A DNA stretch of 64,000 bases, taken from contig NC_091096.1 in assembly GCF_024713975.1 (NCBI RefSeq), forward strand, positions 24,887,458 through 24,951,457, read 5' to 3'. Made by a program: the position numbers and the translations under genes. A model generated the notes under the pieces. It saw only the letters and a list, made by a program, of their open reading frames with translations, had not been told where the DNA came from and made no database searches. The stretch comes from Paralichthys olivaceus (taxonomy: Eukaryota > Chordata > Actinopteri > Pleuronectiformes > Paralichthyidae). Below, piece after piece: positions 1-12,570 of this stretch; within the stretch, counting starts at the first letter, position 1, and each line of letters begins with the position of its first letter.

Positions 1-439
1 CCTTGCTGATGATTTAACCAGTGTGTCATTGTCCTGTTCCACCACAAGTACTCAGAAGTATTCATCTTTCCTTGCTGATGATTTAACCAGTGTGTCATGG
101 TCCTGTTCCACCACAAGTACTCAGAAGTATTCATCTTTTCTTGCTGATGATTTAACCAGTGTTTCATGGTCCACCACAAATACTCAGAAGTATTCATCTT
201 TCCTTGCCGTAGATTTAACCAGTGTGTCATGGTCCTGTTCCACCACAAATACTAAGAAGTATTCATCTTTTCTTGCTGATGATTTAACCAGTTTGTCATG
301 GTCCTGTTCCACCACAAATACTAAGAAGTATTCATCTTTTCTTGCTGATGATTTAACCAGTGTGTCATGGTCCTGTTCCACCACAAATACTCAGAAGTAT
401 TCATCTTTCCTTGCTGTTGATTTAACAAGTGTGCCATGG
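1..439 (+). repeat. 69-bp minisatellite run
   Basis: About six copies of a 69-bp unit (63 bp where the gtcctgttc motif is shortened to gtc), each with ccaccacaa, tactcagaagtattcat, ccttgctgatgatttaacc and gtgtgtcatgg. The run is cut by the window start. A 69-bp period keeps frames open on both strands. Confidence 0.92.
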
Positions 440-722
440 CTGCTTTCATGCTGGATCTGTGTCTTCTGATGGGTGTATGCCATCACAGGTATCCTTCAAT
501 CAAGTTTGCAAGTAAAGAGTTTTCCTGACATTTGGACTCAACTTCTGCCATGGTCCTGTTCCACCACAAGGACTCAAAAGTATTCATCTTTCCTTGTTGC
601 AGATGCCCTTCAACTGCTCTACCGTATGAAGTGGTACATTGTCGTTGGTAGTAATGTATGTGTGTATAAATGTCAATTTACACTACGCGCAAATCTTTGA
701 CCCTAAAGATGCACCTTTTGAA

Positions 723-795
723 GCCTGGATAGCTCAGCCGGTAGAGCATCAGACTTTTAATCTGAGGGTCCAGGGTTCAAGTCCCTGTTCAGGCG
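723..795 (+). tRNA. tRNA-Lys (anticodon TTT), copy 1
   Basis: The 73-nt gene decodes lysine AAA/AAG codons. The seven-pair acceptor stem (GCCTGGA with TTCAGGC) contains one G-U pair. The anticodon TTT is at linear positions 34-36. The A box lies at about 730-741 and the B box (GGTTCAAGTCC) at 774-784. This is the majority sequence of the array, shared by 23 of 36 copies. CCA is not encoded, as expected for a eukaryote. The first TTTT downstream on the + strand is at 1017, about 220 nt away. Confidence 0.96.
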
Positions 796-1288
796 CTGTA
801 CACCTTTAAAGGGAGTTACATTGAAATTACTATTAGGTAGCATTATAAAAAAACAACACCGCTTTCACTATCATGTCTTCCAACACTGACATACTCTCAC
901 ACTTATCAAAGATGGAAATTAACAAGTGTGTCATGGCTGCTTTCATGCTGGATCTGTGTCTTATGAAGGATCTATGCCAACATAGGCATCCTTGAATCAA
1001 GTTTGCAAGTATAAAGTTTTCCTGACATTTGGACTCAACTTCTGCCATGGTCCTGTTCCACCACAAGTACTCAGAAGTATTCATCTTTCCTTGCTGTAGA
1101 TTTAACCAGTGTGTCATGGTCCTGTTCCACCACAAATACTAAGAAGTATTCATCTTTCCTTGTTGTAGATTCCCTTCGACTGCTCTACCGTATGAAGTGG
1201 TACATTGTCGTTGGTAGTAATGTATGCGTATATAAACGTCAATTTACACTACGCGCAAATCTTTGACCCTAAAGATGCACCTTTTGAA

Positions 1289-1361
1289 GCCTGGATAGCT
1301 CAGCCGGTAGAGCATCAGACTTTTAATCTGAGGGTCCAGGGTTCAAGTCCCTGTTCAGGTG
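1289..1361 (+). tRNA. tRNA-Lys (TTT), copy 2, C72T
   Basis: Array consensus apart from C to T at linear position 72, which turns the first acceptor pair from G1-C72 into G1-U72. It starts 566 bp after copy 1. Confidence 0.93.
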
Positions 1362-2037
1362 CTGTACACCTTTAAAGGGAGTTACATTGAAATTACTATT
1401 AGGTAGCATTATAAAAAAACAACACTGCTTTCACTATCATGTCTTCCAACACTGACATACTCTCACACTTATCAAAGATGGAAATTAACAAGTGTGTCAT
1501 GGCTGCTTTCATGCTGGATTTGTGTCTTATGAAGGATCTATGCCAACATAGGCATCCTTGAATCAAGTTTGCAAGTATAAAGTTTTCCTGACATTTGGAC
1601 TCAACTTCTGCCATGGTCCTGTTCCACCACAAGTACTCAGAAGTATTCATCTTTCCTTGCTGTTGATTTAACAAGTGTGCCATGGCTGCTTTCATGCTGG
1701 ATCTGTGTCTTCTGATGGGTGTATGCCATCACAGGTATCCTTCAATCAAGTTTGCAAGTAAAGAGTTTTCCTGACATTTGGACTCAACTTCTGCCATGGT
1801 CCTGTTCCACCACAAGTACTCAGAAGTATTCATCTTTCCTTGCCGCAGATTTAACCAGTGTGTCATGGTCCTGTTCCACCACAAATACTAAGAAGTATTC
1901 ATCTTTCCTTGTTGTAGATGCCCTTCGACTGCTCTACCGTATGAAGTGGTACATTGTCTTTGGTAGTAATGTATGCGTATATAAACGTCAATTTACACTA
2001 CGCGGAAATCTTTGACCCTAAAGATGCACCTTTTGAA

Positions 2038-2110
2038 GCCTGGATAGCTCAGCCGGTAGAGCGTCAGACTTTTAATCTGAGGGTCCAGGGTTCAAGTCCC
2101 TGTTCAGGCG
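2038..2110 (+). tRNA. tRNA-Lys (TTT), copy 3, A26G
   Basis: Consensus except A26G at the D-stem/anticodon-stem junction. It is the only copy with this change. Confidence 0.93.
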
Positions 2111-2717
2111 CTGTACTCCTTTAAAGGGAGTTACATTGAAATTCCTATTAGGTAGCATTATAAAAAAACAACACCCCTTTCACTAACATGTCTTCCAACA
2201 CTGACATACTCTCACACTTATCAAAGATGGAAATTAACAAGTGTGTCATGGCTGCTTTCATGCTGGATCTGTGTCTTCTGATGGGTGTATGCAATCACAG
2301 GCATCCTTGAATTAAGTTTGCAATTATAGAGTTTTCCTGACATTTGGACTCAACTTCTGCCATGGTCCTGTTCCACCACAAATACTCAGAAGTATTCATC
2401 TTTCCTTGCTGTTGATTTAACAAGTGTGCCATGGCTGCTTTCATGCTGGATCTGTGTCTTCTGATGGGTGTATGCCATCACAGGTATCCTTCAATCAAGT
2501 TTGCAAGTAAAGAGTTTTCCTGACATTTGGACTCAACTTCTGCCATGGTCCTGTTCCACCACAAGGACTCAAAAGTATTCATCTTTCCTTGTTGCAGATG
2601 CCCTTCAACTGCTCTACCGTATGAAGTGGTACATTGTCGTTGGTAGTAATGGATGTGTTTATAAATGTCAATTTACACTACGCACAATTCTTTGACCCTA
2701 AAGATGCACCTTTTGAA

Positions 2718-2790
2718 GCCTGGATAGCTCAGCCGGTAGAGCATCAGACTTTTAATCTGAGGGTCCAGGGTTCAAGTCCCTGTTCAGGCG
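2718..2790 (+). tRNA. tRNA-Lys (TTT), copy 4
   Basis: Exact match to the array consensus, with intact A and B boxes. Confidence 0.96.
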
Positions 2791-3283
2791 CTGTACACCT
2801 TTAAAGGGAGTTACATTGAAATTACTATTAGGTAGCATTATAAAAAAACAACACCGCTTTCACTATCATGTCTTCCAACACTGACATACTCTCACACTTA
2901 TCAAAGATGGAAATTAACAAGTGTGTCATGGCTGCTTTCATGCTGGATCTGTGTCTTATGAAGGATCTATGCCAACATAGGCATCCTTGAATCAAGTTTG
3001 CAAGTATAAAGTTTTCCTGACATTTGGACTCAACTTCTGCCATGGTCCTGTTCCACCACAAGTACTCAGAAGTATTCATCTTTCCTTGCCGTAGATTTAA
3101 CCAGTGTGTCATGGTCCTGTTCCACCACAAATACTAAGAAGTATTCATCTTTCCTTGTTGTAGATTCCCTTCGACTGCTCTACTGTATGAAGTGGTACAT
3201 TGTCGTTGGTAGTAATGTATGCGTATATAAACGTCAATTTACACTACGCGCAAATCTTTGACCCTAAAGATGCACCTTTTGAA

Positions 3284-3356
3284 GCCTGGATAGCTCAGCC
3301 GGTAGAGCATCAGACTTTTAATCTGAGGGTCCAGGGTTCAAGTCCCTGTTCAGGTG
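3284..3356 (+). tRNA. tRNA-Lys (TTT), copy 5, C72T
   Basis: Consensus except C72T (G1-U72 pair). Confidence 0.93.
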
Positions 3357-3993
3357 CTGTACACCTTTAAAAGGAGTTACATTGAAATTACTATTAGGTA
3401 GCATTATAAAAAAACAACACTGCTTTCACTATCATGTCTTCCAACACTGACATACTCTCACACTTATCAAAGATGGAAATTCAGAAGTATTCATCTTTCC
3501 TTGCTGTTGATTTAACAAGTGTGCCATGGCTGCTTTCATGCTGGATCTGTGTCTTCTGATGGGTGTATGCCATCACAGGCATCCTTGAATTAAGTTTGCA
3601 ATTATAGAGTTTTCCTGACATTTGGACTCAACTTCTGCCATGGTCCTGTTCCACCACAAATACTCAGAAGTATTCATCTTTCCTTGCTGTTGATTTAACA
3701 AGTGTGCCATGGCTGCTTTCATGCTGGATCTGTGTCTTCTGATGGGTGTATGCAATCACAGGCATCCTTGAATCAAGTTTGCAATTATAGAGTTTTCCTG
3801 ACATTTGGACTCAACTTCTGCCATGGTCCTGTTCCACCACAAGTACTCAGAAGTATTCATCTTTCCTTGTTGCAGATGCCCTTCAACTGCTCTACCGTAT
3901 GAAGTGGTACATTGTCGTTGGTAGTAATGTGTGTGTATAAATGTCAATTTACACTACGCGCAAATCTTTGACCCTAAAAATGCACCTTTTGAA

Positions 3994-4066
3994 GCCTGGA
4001 TAGCTCAGCCGGTAGAGCATCAGACTTTTAATCTGAGGGTCCAGGGTTCAAGTCCCTGTTCAGGCG
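3994..4066 (+). tRNA. tRNA-Lys (TTT), copy 6
   Basis: Exact consensus. Its 3' flank has lost the aaagggagt segment, a deletion shared only with copy 15, which is 7268 bp downstream. Confidence 0.96.
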
Positions 4067-4663
4067 CTGTACTCCTTTACATTGAAATTCCTATTAGGTA
4101 GCATTATAAAAAAACAACACCCCTTTCACTATCATGTCTTCCAACACTGACATACTCTCACACTTATCAAAGATGGAAATTAACAAGTGTGTCATGGCTG
4201 CTTTCATGCTGGATCTGTGTCTTCTGATGGGTGTATGCAATCACAGGCATCCTTGAATTAAGTTTGCAATTATAGAGTTTTCCTGACATTTGGACTCAAC
4301 TTCTGCCATGGTCCTGTTCCACCACAAATACTCAGAAGTATTCATCTTTCCTTGCTGTTGATTTAACAAGTGTGCCATGGCTGCTTTCATGCTGGATCTG
4401 TGTCTTCTGATGGGTGTATGCCATCACAGGTATCCTTCAATCAAGTTTGCAAGTAAAGAGTTTTCCTGACATTTGGACTCAACTTCTGCCATGGTCCTGT
4501 TCCACCACAAGGACTCAAAAGTATTCATCTTTCCTTGTTGCAGATGCCCTTCAACTGCTCTACCGTATGAAGTGGTACATTGTCGTTGGTAGTAATGTAT
4601 GTGTGTATAAATGTCAATTTACACTACGCGCAAATCTTTGACCCTAAAGATGCACCTTTTGAA

Positions 4664-4736
4664 GCCTGGATAGCTCAGCCGGTAGAGCATCAGACTTTTA
4701 ATCTGAGGGTCCAGGGTTCAAGTCCCTGTTCAGGCG
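4664..4736 (+). tRNA. tRNA-Lys (TTT), copy 7
   Basis: Exact consensus. It is the counterpart of copy 16 in the 7268-bp duplication. Confidence 0.96.
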
Positions 4737-5229
4737 CTGTACACCTTTAAAGGGAGTTACATTGAAATTACTATTAGGTAGCATTATAAAAAAACAACAC
4801 CGCTTTCACTATCATGTCTTCCAACACTGACATACTCTCACACTTATCAAAGATGGAAATTAACAAGTGTGTCATGGCTGCTTTCATGCTGGATCTGTGT
4901 CTTATGAAGGATCTATGCCAACATAGGCATCCTTGAATCAAGTTTGCAAGTATAAAGTTTTCCTGACATTTGGACTCAACTTCTGCCATGGTCCTGTTCC
5001 ACCACAAGTACTCAGAAGTATTCATCTTTCCTTGCCGTAGATTTAACCAGTGTGTCATGGTCCTGTTCCACCACAAATACTAAGAAGTATTCATCTTTCC
5101 TTGTTGTAGATTCCCTTCGACTGCTCTACCGTATGAAGTGGTACATTGTCGTTGGTAGTAATGTATGCGTATATAAACGTCAATTTACACTACGCGCAAA
5201 TCTTTGACCCTAAAGATGCACCTTTTGAA

Positions 5230-5302
5230 GCCTGGATAGCTCAGCCGGTAGAGCATCAGACTTTTAATCTGAGGGTCCAGGGTTCAAGTCCCTGTTCAGG
5301 TG
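5230..5302 (+). tRNA. tRNA-Lys (TTT), copy 8, C72T
   Basis: Consensus except C72T, shared with its duplicate, copy 17. Confidence 0.93.
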
Positions 5303-5939
5303 CTGTACACCTTTAAAAGGAGTTACATTGAAATTACTATTAGGTAGCATTATAAAAAAACAACAATGCTTTCACTATCATGTCTTCCAACACTGACATA
5401 CTCTCACACTTATCAAAGATGGAAATTCAGAAGTATTCATCTTTCCTTGCTGTTGATTTAACAAGTGTGCCATGGCTGCTTTCATGCTGGATCTGTGTCT
5501 TCTGATGGGTGTATGCCATCACAGGCATCCTTGAATTAAGTTTGCAATTATAGAGTTTTCCTGACATTTGGACTCAACTTCTGCCATGGTCCTGTTCCAC
5601 CACAAATACTCAGAAGTATTCATCTTTCCTTGCTGTTGATTTAACAAGTGTGCCATGGCTGCTTTCATGCTGGATCTGTGTCTTCTGATGGGTGTATGCA
5701 ATCACAGGCATCCTTGAATCAAGTTTGCAATTATAGAGTTTTCCTGACATTTGGACTCAACTTCTGCCATGGTCCTGTTCCACCACAAGTACTCAGAAGT
5801 ATTCATCTTTCCTTGTTGCAGATGCCCTTCAACTGCTCTACCGTATGAAGTGGTACATTGTCGTTGGTAGTAATGTGTGTGTATAAATGTCAATTTACAC
5901 TACGCGCAAATCTTTGACCCTAAAAATGCACCTTTTGAA

Positions 5940-6012
5940 GCCTGGATAGCTCAGCCGGTAGAGCATCAGACTTTTAATCTGAGGGTCCAGGGTTCAAGTC
6001 CCTGTTCAGGCG
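5940..6012 (+). tRNA. tRNA-Lys (TTT), copy 9
   Basis: Exact consensus. The upstream flank carries ctaaaaatgc instead of the usual ctaaagatgc. Confidence 0.96.
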
Positions 6013-6505
6013 CTGTACACCTTTAAAGGGAGTTACATTGAAATTACTATTAGGTAGCATTATAAAAAAACAACACTGCTTTCACTATCATGTCTTCCAA
6101 CACTGACATACTCTCACACTTATCAAAGATGGAAATTAACAAGTGTGTCATGGCTGCTTTCATGCTGGATCTGTGTCTTATGAAGGATCTATGCCAACAC
6201 AGGCATCCTTGAATCAAGTTTGCAAGTATAAAGTTTTCCTGACATTTGGACTCAACTTCTGCCATGGTCCTGTTCCACCACAAGTACTCAGAAGTATTCA
6301 TCTTTCCTTGCCGTAGATTTAACCAGTGTGTCATGGTCCTGTTCCACCACAAATACTAAGAAGTATTCATCTTTCCTTGTTGTAGATGCCCTTCGACTGC
6401 TCTACCGTATGAAGTGGTACATTGTCTTTGGTAGTAATGTATGCGTATATAAACGTCAATTTACACTACGCGCAAATCTTTGACCCTAAAGTTGCACCTT
6501 TTGAA

Positions 6506-6578
6506 GCCTGGATAGCTCAGCCGGTAGAGCATCAGACTTTTAATCTGAGGGTCCAGGGTTCAAGTCCCTGTTCAGGCG
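6506..6578 (+). tRNA. tRNA-Lys (TTT), copy 10
   Basis: Exact consensus. The upstream flank carries ctaaagttgc, shared with copy 19. Confidence 0.96.
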
Positions 6579-7185
6579 CTGTACTCCTTTAAAGGGAGTT
6601 GCATTGAAATTACTATTAGGTAGCATTATAAAAAAACAACACCCCTTTCACTATCATGTCTTCCAACACTGACATACTCTCACACTTATCCAAGATGGAA
6701 ATTAACAAGTGTGTCATGGCTGCTTTCATGCTGGATCTGTGTCTTCTGATGGGTGTATGCAATCACAGGCATCCTTGAATTAAGTTTGCAATTATAGAGT
6801 TTTCCTGACATTTGGACTCAACTTCTGCCATGGTCCTGTTCCACCACAAATACTCAGAAGTATTCATCTTTCCTTGCTGTTGATTTAACAAGTGTGCCAT
6901 GGCTGCTTTCATGCTGGATCTGTGTCTTCTGATGGGTGTATGCCATCACAGGTATCCTTCAATCAAGTTTGCAAGTAAAGAGTTTTCCTGACATTTGGAC
7001 TCAACTTCTGTCATGGTCCTGTTCCACCACAAGGACTCAAAAGTATTCATCTTTCCTTGTTGCAGATGCCCTTCAACTGCTCTACCGTATGAAGTGGTAC
7101 ATTGTCGTTGGTAGTAATGGATGTGTTTATAAATGTCAATTTACACTACGCACAATTCTTTGACCCTAAAGATGCACCTTTTGAA

Positions 7186-7258
7186 GCCTGGGTAGCTCAG
7201 CCGGTAGAGCATCAGACTTTTAATCTGAGGGTCCAGGGTTCAATTCCCTGTTCAGGCG
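7186..7258 (+). tRNA. tRNA-Lys (TTT), copy 11, A7G and G59T
   Basis: Two changes from consensus. A7G makes a G-U pair with T66, and G59T lies in the T loop. Both are shared with duplicate copy 20. Confidence 0.9.
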
Positions 7259-7509
7259 CTGTACTCCTTTAAAGGGAGTTACATTGAAATTCCTATTAGG
7301 TAGCATTATAAAAAAACAACACCGCTTTCACTATCATGTCTTCCAACACTGACATACTCTCACACTTATCAAAGATGGAAATTAACAAGTGTGTCATGGC
7401 TGCTTTCATGCTGGATCTGTGTCTTCTGATGGGTGTATGCAATCACAGGCATCCTTGAATCAAGTTTGCAAGTACAGAGTTTTCCTGACATTTAGAATCA
7501 ACTTCTGCC

Positions 7510-8119
7510 ATGGTCCTGTTCCACCACAAGTACTCAGAAGTATTCATCCTTCCTTGCTGATGATTTAACCAGTGTGTCATTGTCCTGTTCCACCACAAGT
7601 ACTCAGAAGTATTCATCTTTCCTTGCTGATGATTTAACCAGTGTGTCATGGTCCTGTTCCACCACAAGTACTCAGAAGTATTCATCCTTCCTTGCTGATG
7701 ATTTAACCAGTGTGTCATTGTCCTGTTCCACCACAAGTACTCAGAAGTATTCATCCTTCCTTGCTGATGATTTAACCAGTGTGTCATTGTCCTGTTCCAC
7801 CACAAGTACTCAGAAGTATTCATCCTTCCTTGCTGATGATTTAACCAGTGTTTCATGGTCCACCACAAATACTCAGAAGTATTCATCTTTCCTTGCCGTA
7901 GATTTAACCAGTGTGTCATGGTCCACAACAAGTACTCAGAAGTATTCACCTTACTTGCCGTAGATTTAACCAGTGTGTCATGGTCCTGTTCCACCACAAA
8001 TACTAAGAAGTATTCATCTTTTCTTGCTGATGATTTAACCAGTGTGTCATGGTCCTATTCCACCACAAATACTCAAAAGTATTCATCTTTCCTTGCTGTT
8101 GATTTAACAAGTGTGCCAT
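7510..8119 (+). repeat. 69-bp minisatellite run
   Basis: About nine units between tRNA copies 11 and 12, mixing catcc/catct and gatgat/ccgtag variants. It is the counterpart of the run at 14778. Confidence 0.92.
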
Positions 8120-8404
8120 GGCTGCTTTCATGCTGGATCTGTGTCTTCTGATGGGTGTATGCCATCACAGGTATCCTTCAATCAAGTTTGCAAGTAAAGA
8201 GTTTTCCTGACATTTGGACTCAACTTCTGCCATGGTCCTGTTCCACCACAAGGACTCAAAAGTATTCATCTTTCCTTGTTGCAGATGCCCTTCAACTGCT
8301 CTACCGTATGAAGTGGTACATTGTCGTTGGTAGTAATGGATGTGTGTATAAATGTCAATTTACACTACGCGCGAATCTTTGACCCTAAAGATGCACCTTT
8401 TGAA

Positions 8405-8477
8405 GCCTGGATAGCTCAGCCGGTAGAGCATCAGACTTTTAATCTGAGGGTCCAGGGTTCAAGTCCCTGTTCAGGCG
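8405..8477 (+). tRNA. tRNA-Lys (TTT), copy 12
   Basis: Exact consensus. It lies 1219 bp after copy 11 because a long minisatellite run intervenes. Confidence 0.96.
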
Positions 8478-8727
8478 CTGTACACCTTTAAAGGGAGTTA
8501 CATTGAAATTCCTATTAGGTAGCATTATAAAAAAACAACACCGCTTTCACTATCATGTCTTCCAACACTGACATACTCTCACACTTATCAAAGATGGAAA
8601 TTAACAAGTGTGTCATGGCTGCTTTCATGCTGGATCTGTGTCTTCTGATGGGTGTATGCAATCACAGGCATCCTTGAATCAAGTTTGCAAGTACAGAGTT
8701 TTCCTGACATTTAGAATCAACTTCTGC

Positions 8728-9055
8728 CATGGTCCTGTTCCACCACAAGTACTCAGAAGTATTCATCCTTCCTTGCTGATGATTTAACCAGTGTGTCATT
8801 GTCCTGTTCCACCACAAGTACTCAGAAGTATTCATCTTTCCTTGCTGATGATTTAACCAGTGTTTCATGGTCCACCACAAATACTCAGAAGTATTCATCT
8901 TTCCTTGCCGTAGATTTAACCAGTGTGTCCTGTTCCACAACAAGTACTCAGAAGTATTCACCTTACTTGCCGTAGATTTAACCAGTGTGTCATGGTCCAC
9001 AACAAGTACTCAGAAGTATTCACCTTACTTGCCGTAGATTTAACCAGTGTGCCAT
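8728..9055 (+). repeat. 69-bp minisatellite run
   Basis: About five units between tRNA copies 12 and 13, including cacc-ttacttgccgtag variants that break the open frame. Confidence 0.9.
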
Positions 9056-9338
9056 GGCTGCTTTCATGCTGGATCTGTGTCTTCTGATGGGTGTATGCAA
9101 TCACAGGCATCCTTGAATCAAGTTTGCAATTATAGAGTTTTCCTGACATTTGGACTCAACTTCTGCCATGGTCCTGTTCCACCACAAGTACTCAGAAGTA
9201 TTCATCTTTCCTTGTTGCAGATGCCCTTCAACTGCTCTACCGTATGAAGTGGTACATTGTCGTTGGTAGTAATGTGTGTGTATAAATGTCAATTTACACT
9301 ACGCGCAAATCTTTGACCCTAAAAATGCACCTTTTGAA

Positions 9339-9411
9339 GCCTGGATAGCTCAGCCGGTAGAGCATCAGACTTTTAATCTGAGGGTCCAGGGTTCAATTCC
9401 CTGTTCAGGCG
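9339..9411 (+). tRNA. tRNA-Lys (TTT), copy 13, G59T
   Basis: Consensus except G59T in the T loop. Confidence 0.93.
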
Positions 9412-9660
9412 CTGTACTCCTTTAAAGGGAGTTACATTGAAATTCCTATTAGGTAGCATTATAAAAAAACAACACCGCTTTCACTATCATGTCTTCCAAC
9501 ACTGACATACTCTCACACTTATCAAAGATGGAAATTAACAAGTGTGTCATGGCTGCTTTCATGCTGGATCTGTGTCTTCTGATGGGTGTATGCAATCACA
9601 GGCATCCTTGAATCAAGTTTGCAAGTACAGAGTTTTCCTGACATTTAGAATCAACTTCTG

Positions 9661-10409
9661 CCATGGTCCTGTTCCACCACAAGTACTCAGAAGTATTCAT
9701 CCTTCCTTGCTGATGATTTAACCAGTGTGTCATTGTCCTGTTCCACCACAAGTACTCAGAAGTATTCATCTTTCCTTGCTGATGATTTAACCAGTGTGTC
9801 ATGGTCCTGTTCCACCACAAGTACTCAGAAGTATTCATCCTTCCTTGCTGATGATTTAACCAGTGTGTCATTGTCCTGTTCCACCACAAGTACTCAGAAG
9901 TATTCATCCTTCCTTGCTGATGATTTAACCAGTGTGTCATTGTCCTGTTCCACCACAAGTACTCAGAAGTATTCATCCTTCCTTGCTGATGATTTAACCA
10001 GTGTGTCATTGTCCTGTTCCACCACAAGTACTCAGAAGTATTCATCTTTCCTTGCTGATGATTTAACCAGTGTGTCATGGTCCTGTTCCACCACAAGTAC
10101 TCAGAAGTATTCATCTTTTCTTGCTGATGATTTAACCAGTGTTTCATGGTCCACCACAAATACTCAGAAGTATTCATCTTTCCTTGCCGTAGATTTAACC
10201 AGTGTGTCATGGTCCACAACAAGTACTCAGAAGTATTCACCTTACTTGCCGTAGATTTAACCAGTGTGTCATGGTCCTGTTCCACCACAAATACTAAGAA
10301 GTATTCATCTTTTCTTGCTGATGATTTAACCAGTGTGTCATGGTCCTATTCCACCACAAATACTCAAAAGTATTCATCTTTCCTTGCTGTTGATTTAACA
10401 AGTGTGCCA
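9661..10409 (+). repeat. 69-bp minisatellite run
   Basis: About eleven units between tRNA copies 13 and 14, the longest uninterrupted run in the array. Confidence 0.92.
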
Positions 10410-10695
10410 TGGCTGCTTTCATGCTGGATCTGTGTCTTCTGATGGGTGTATGCCATCACAGGTATCCTTCAATCAAGTTTGCAAGTAAAGAGTTTTCCTG
10501 ACATTTGGACTCAACTTCTGCCATGGTCCTGTTCCACCACAAGGACTCAAAAGTATTCATCTTTCCTTGTTGCAGATGCCCTTCAACTGCTCTACCGTAT
10601 GAAGTGGTACATTGTCGTTGGTAGTAATGGATGTGTGTATAAATGTCAATTTACACTACGCGCAAATCTTTGACCCTAAAGATGCACCTTTTGAA

Positions 10696-10768
10696 GCCTG
10701 GATAGCTCAGCCGGTAGAGCATCAGACTTTTAATCTGAGGGTCCAGGGTTCAAGTCCCTGTTCAGGCG
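10696..10768 (+). tRNA. tRNA-Lys (TTT), copy 14
   Basis: Exact consensus, 1357 bp after copy 13. Confidence 0.96.
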
Positions 10769-11261
10769 CTGTACACCTTTAAAGGGAGTTACATTGAAAT
10801 TACTATTAGGTAGCATTATAAAAAAACAACACCGCTTTCACTATCATGTCTTCCAACACTGACATACTCTCACACTTATCAAAGATGGAAATTAACAAGT
10901 GTGTCATGGCTGCTTTCATGCTGGATCTGTGTCTTATGAAGGATCTATGCCAACATAGGCATCCTTGAATCAAGTTTGCAAGTATAAAGTTTTCCTGACA
11001 TTTGGACTCAACTTCTGCCATGGTCCTGTTCCACCACAAGTACTCAGAAGTATTCATCTTTCCTTGCCGCAGATTTAACCAGTGTGTCATGGTCCTGTTC
11101 CACCACAAATACTAAGAAGTATTCATCTTTCCTTGTTGTAGATGCCCTTCGACTGCTCTACCGTATGAAGTGGTACATTGTCTTTGGTAGTAATGTATGC
11201 GTATATAAACATCAATTTACACTACGCGGAAATCTTTGACCCTAAAGATGCACCTTTTGAA

Positions 11262-11334
11262 GCCTAGATAGCTCAGCCGGTAGAGCATCAGACTTTTAAT
11301 CTGAGGGTCCAGGGTTCAAGTCCCTGTTCAGGCG
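11262..11334 (+). tRNA. tRNA-Lys (TTT), copy 15, G5A
   Basis: G5A replaces the G5-C68 acceptor pair with an A-C mismatch. This is the copy most likely to be impaired. The rest is consensus. Confidence 0.82.
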
Positions 11335-11931
11335 CTGTACTCCTTTACATTGAAATTCCTATTAGGTAGCATTATAAAAAAACAACACCCCTTTCACTAT
11401 CATGTCTTCCAACACTGACATACTCTCACACTTATCAAAGATGGAAATTAACAAGTGTGTCATGGCTGCTTTCATGCTGGATCTGTGTCTTCTGATGGGT
11501 GTATGCAATCACAGGCATCCTTGAATTAAGTTTGCAATTATAGAGTTTTCCTGACATTTGGACTCAACTTCTGCCATGGTCCTGTTCCACCACAAATACT
11601 CAGAAGTATTCATCTTTCCTTGCTGTTGATTTAACAAGTGTGCCATGGCTGCTTTCATGCTGGATCTGTGTCTTCTGATGGGTGTATGCCATCACAGGTA
11701 TCCTTCAATCAAGTTTGCAAGTAAAGAGTTTTCCTGACATTTGGACTCAACTTCTGCCATGGTCCTGTTCCACCACAAGGACTCAAAAGTATTCATCTTT
11801 CCTTGTTGCAGATGCCCTTCAACTGCTCTACCGTATGAAGTGGTACATTGTCGTTGGTAGTAATGTATGTGTGTATAAATGTCAATTTACACTACGCGCA
11901 AATCTTTGACCCTAAAGATGCACCTTTTGAA

Positions 11932-12004
11932 GCCTGGATAGCTCAGCCGGTAGAGCATCAGACTTTTAATCTGAGGGTCCAGGGTTCAAGTCCCTGTTCA
12001 GGCG
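11932..12004 (+). tRNA. tRNA-Lys (TTT), copy 16
   Basis: Exact consensus; counterpart of copy 7. Confidence 0.96.
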
Positions 12005-12497
12005 CTGTACACCTTTAAAGGGAGTTACATTGAAATTACTATTAGGTAGCATTATAAAAAAACAACACCGCTTTCACTATCATGTCTTCCAACACTGACA
12101 TACTCTCACACTTATCAAAGATGGAAATTAACAAGTGTGTCATGGCTGCTTTCATGCTGGATCTGTGTCTTATGAAGGATCTATGCCAACATAGGCATCC
12201 TTGAATCAAGTTTGCAAGTATAAAGTTTTCCTGACATTTGGACTCAACTTCTGCCATGGTCCTGTTCCACCACAAGTACTCAGAAGTATTCATCTTTCCT
12301 TGCCGTAGATTTAACCAGTGTGTCATGGTCCTGTTCCACCACAAATACTAAGAAGTATTCATCTTTCCTTGTTGTAGATTCCCTTCGACTGCTCTACCGT
12401 ATGAAGTGGTACATTGTCGTTGGTAGTAATGTATGCGTATATAAACGTCAATTTACACTACGCGCAAATCTTTGACCCTAAAGATGCACCTTTTGAA

Positions 12498-12570
12498 GCC
12501 TGGATAGCTCAGCCGGTAGAGCATCAGACTTTTAATCTGAGGGTCCAGGGTTCAAGTCCCTGTTCAGGTG
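12498..12570 (+). tRNA. tRNA-Lys (TTT), copy 17, C72T
   Basis: Consensus except C72T; counterpart of copy 8. Confidence 0.93.

Noticed and set aside
1-439. CRISPR-like appearance of regularly spaced repeats
   Set aside because: Units are directly tandem with no unique spacers, 69 bp long, and the DNA is eukaryotic.
833-1135. Repeated ~100-aa minus-strand frames downstream of several tRNA genes
   Set aside because: They are copies of the same array core, with no conserved codon use or homology, and are truncated differently in each unit. Treated as array sequence.
1014-1290. Upstream TTTT (cacctttt, gagttttcc) as terminators of the tRNA units
   Set aside because: These lie before the next tRNA or over 200 nt past the previous one, so they are not normal Pol III terminators, though they could end long read-through transcripts.
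7443-10442. Long repetitive open frames on both strands in the array (for example 230 aa at 9596-10288 minus and 175 aa at 9727-10254 plus)
   Set aside because: They arise because the minisatellite unit is 69 bp (23 codons) and stop-free in several frames. Both strands are open at once, runs end wherever a unit variant adds a stop, and no domain is recognisable.
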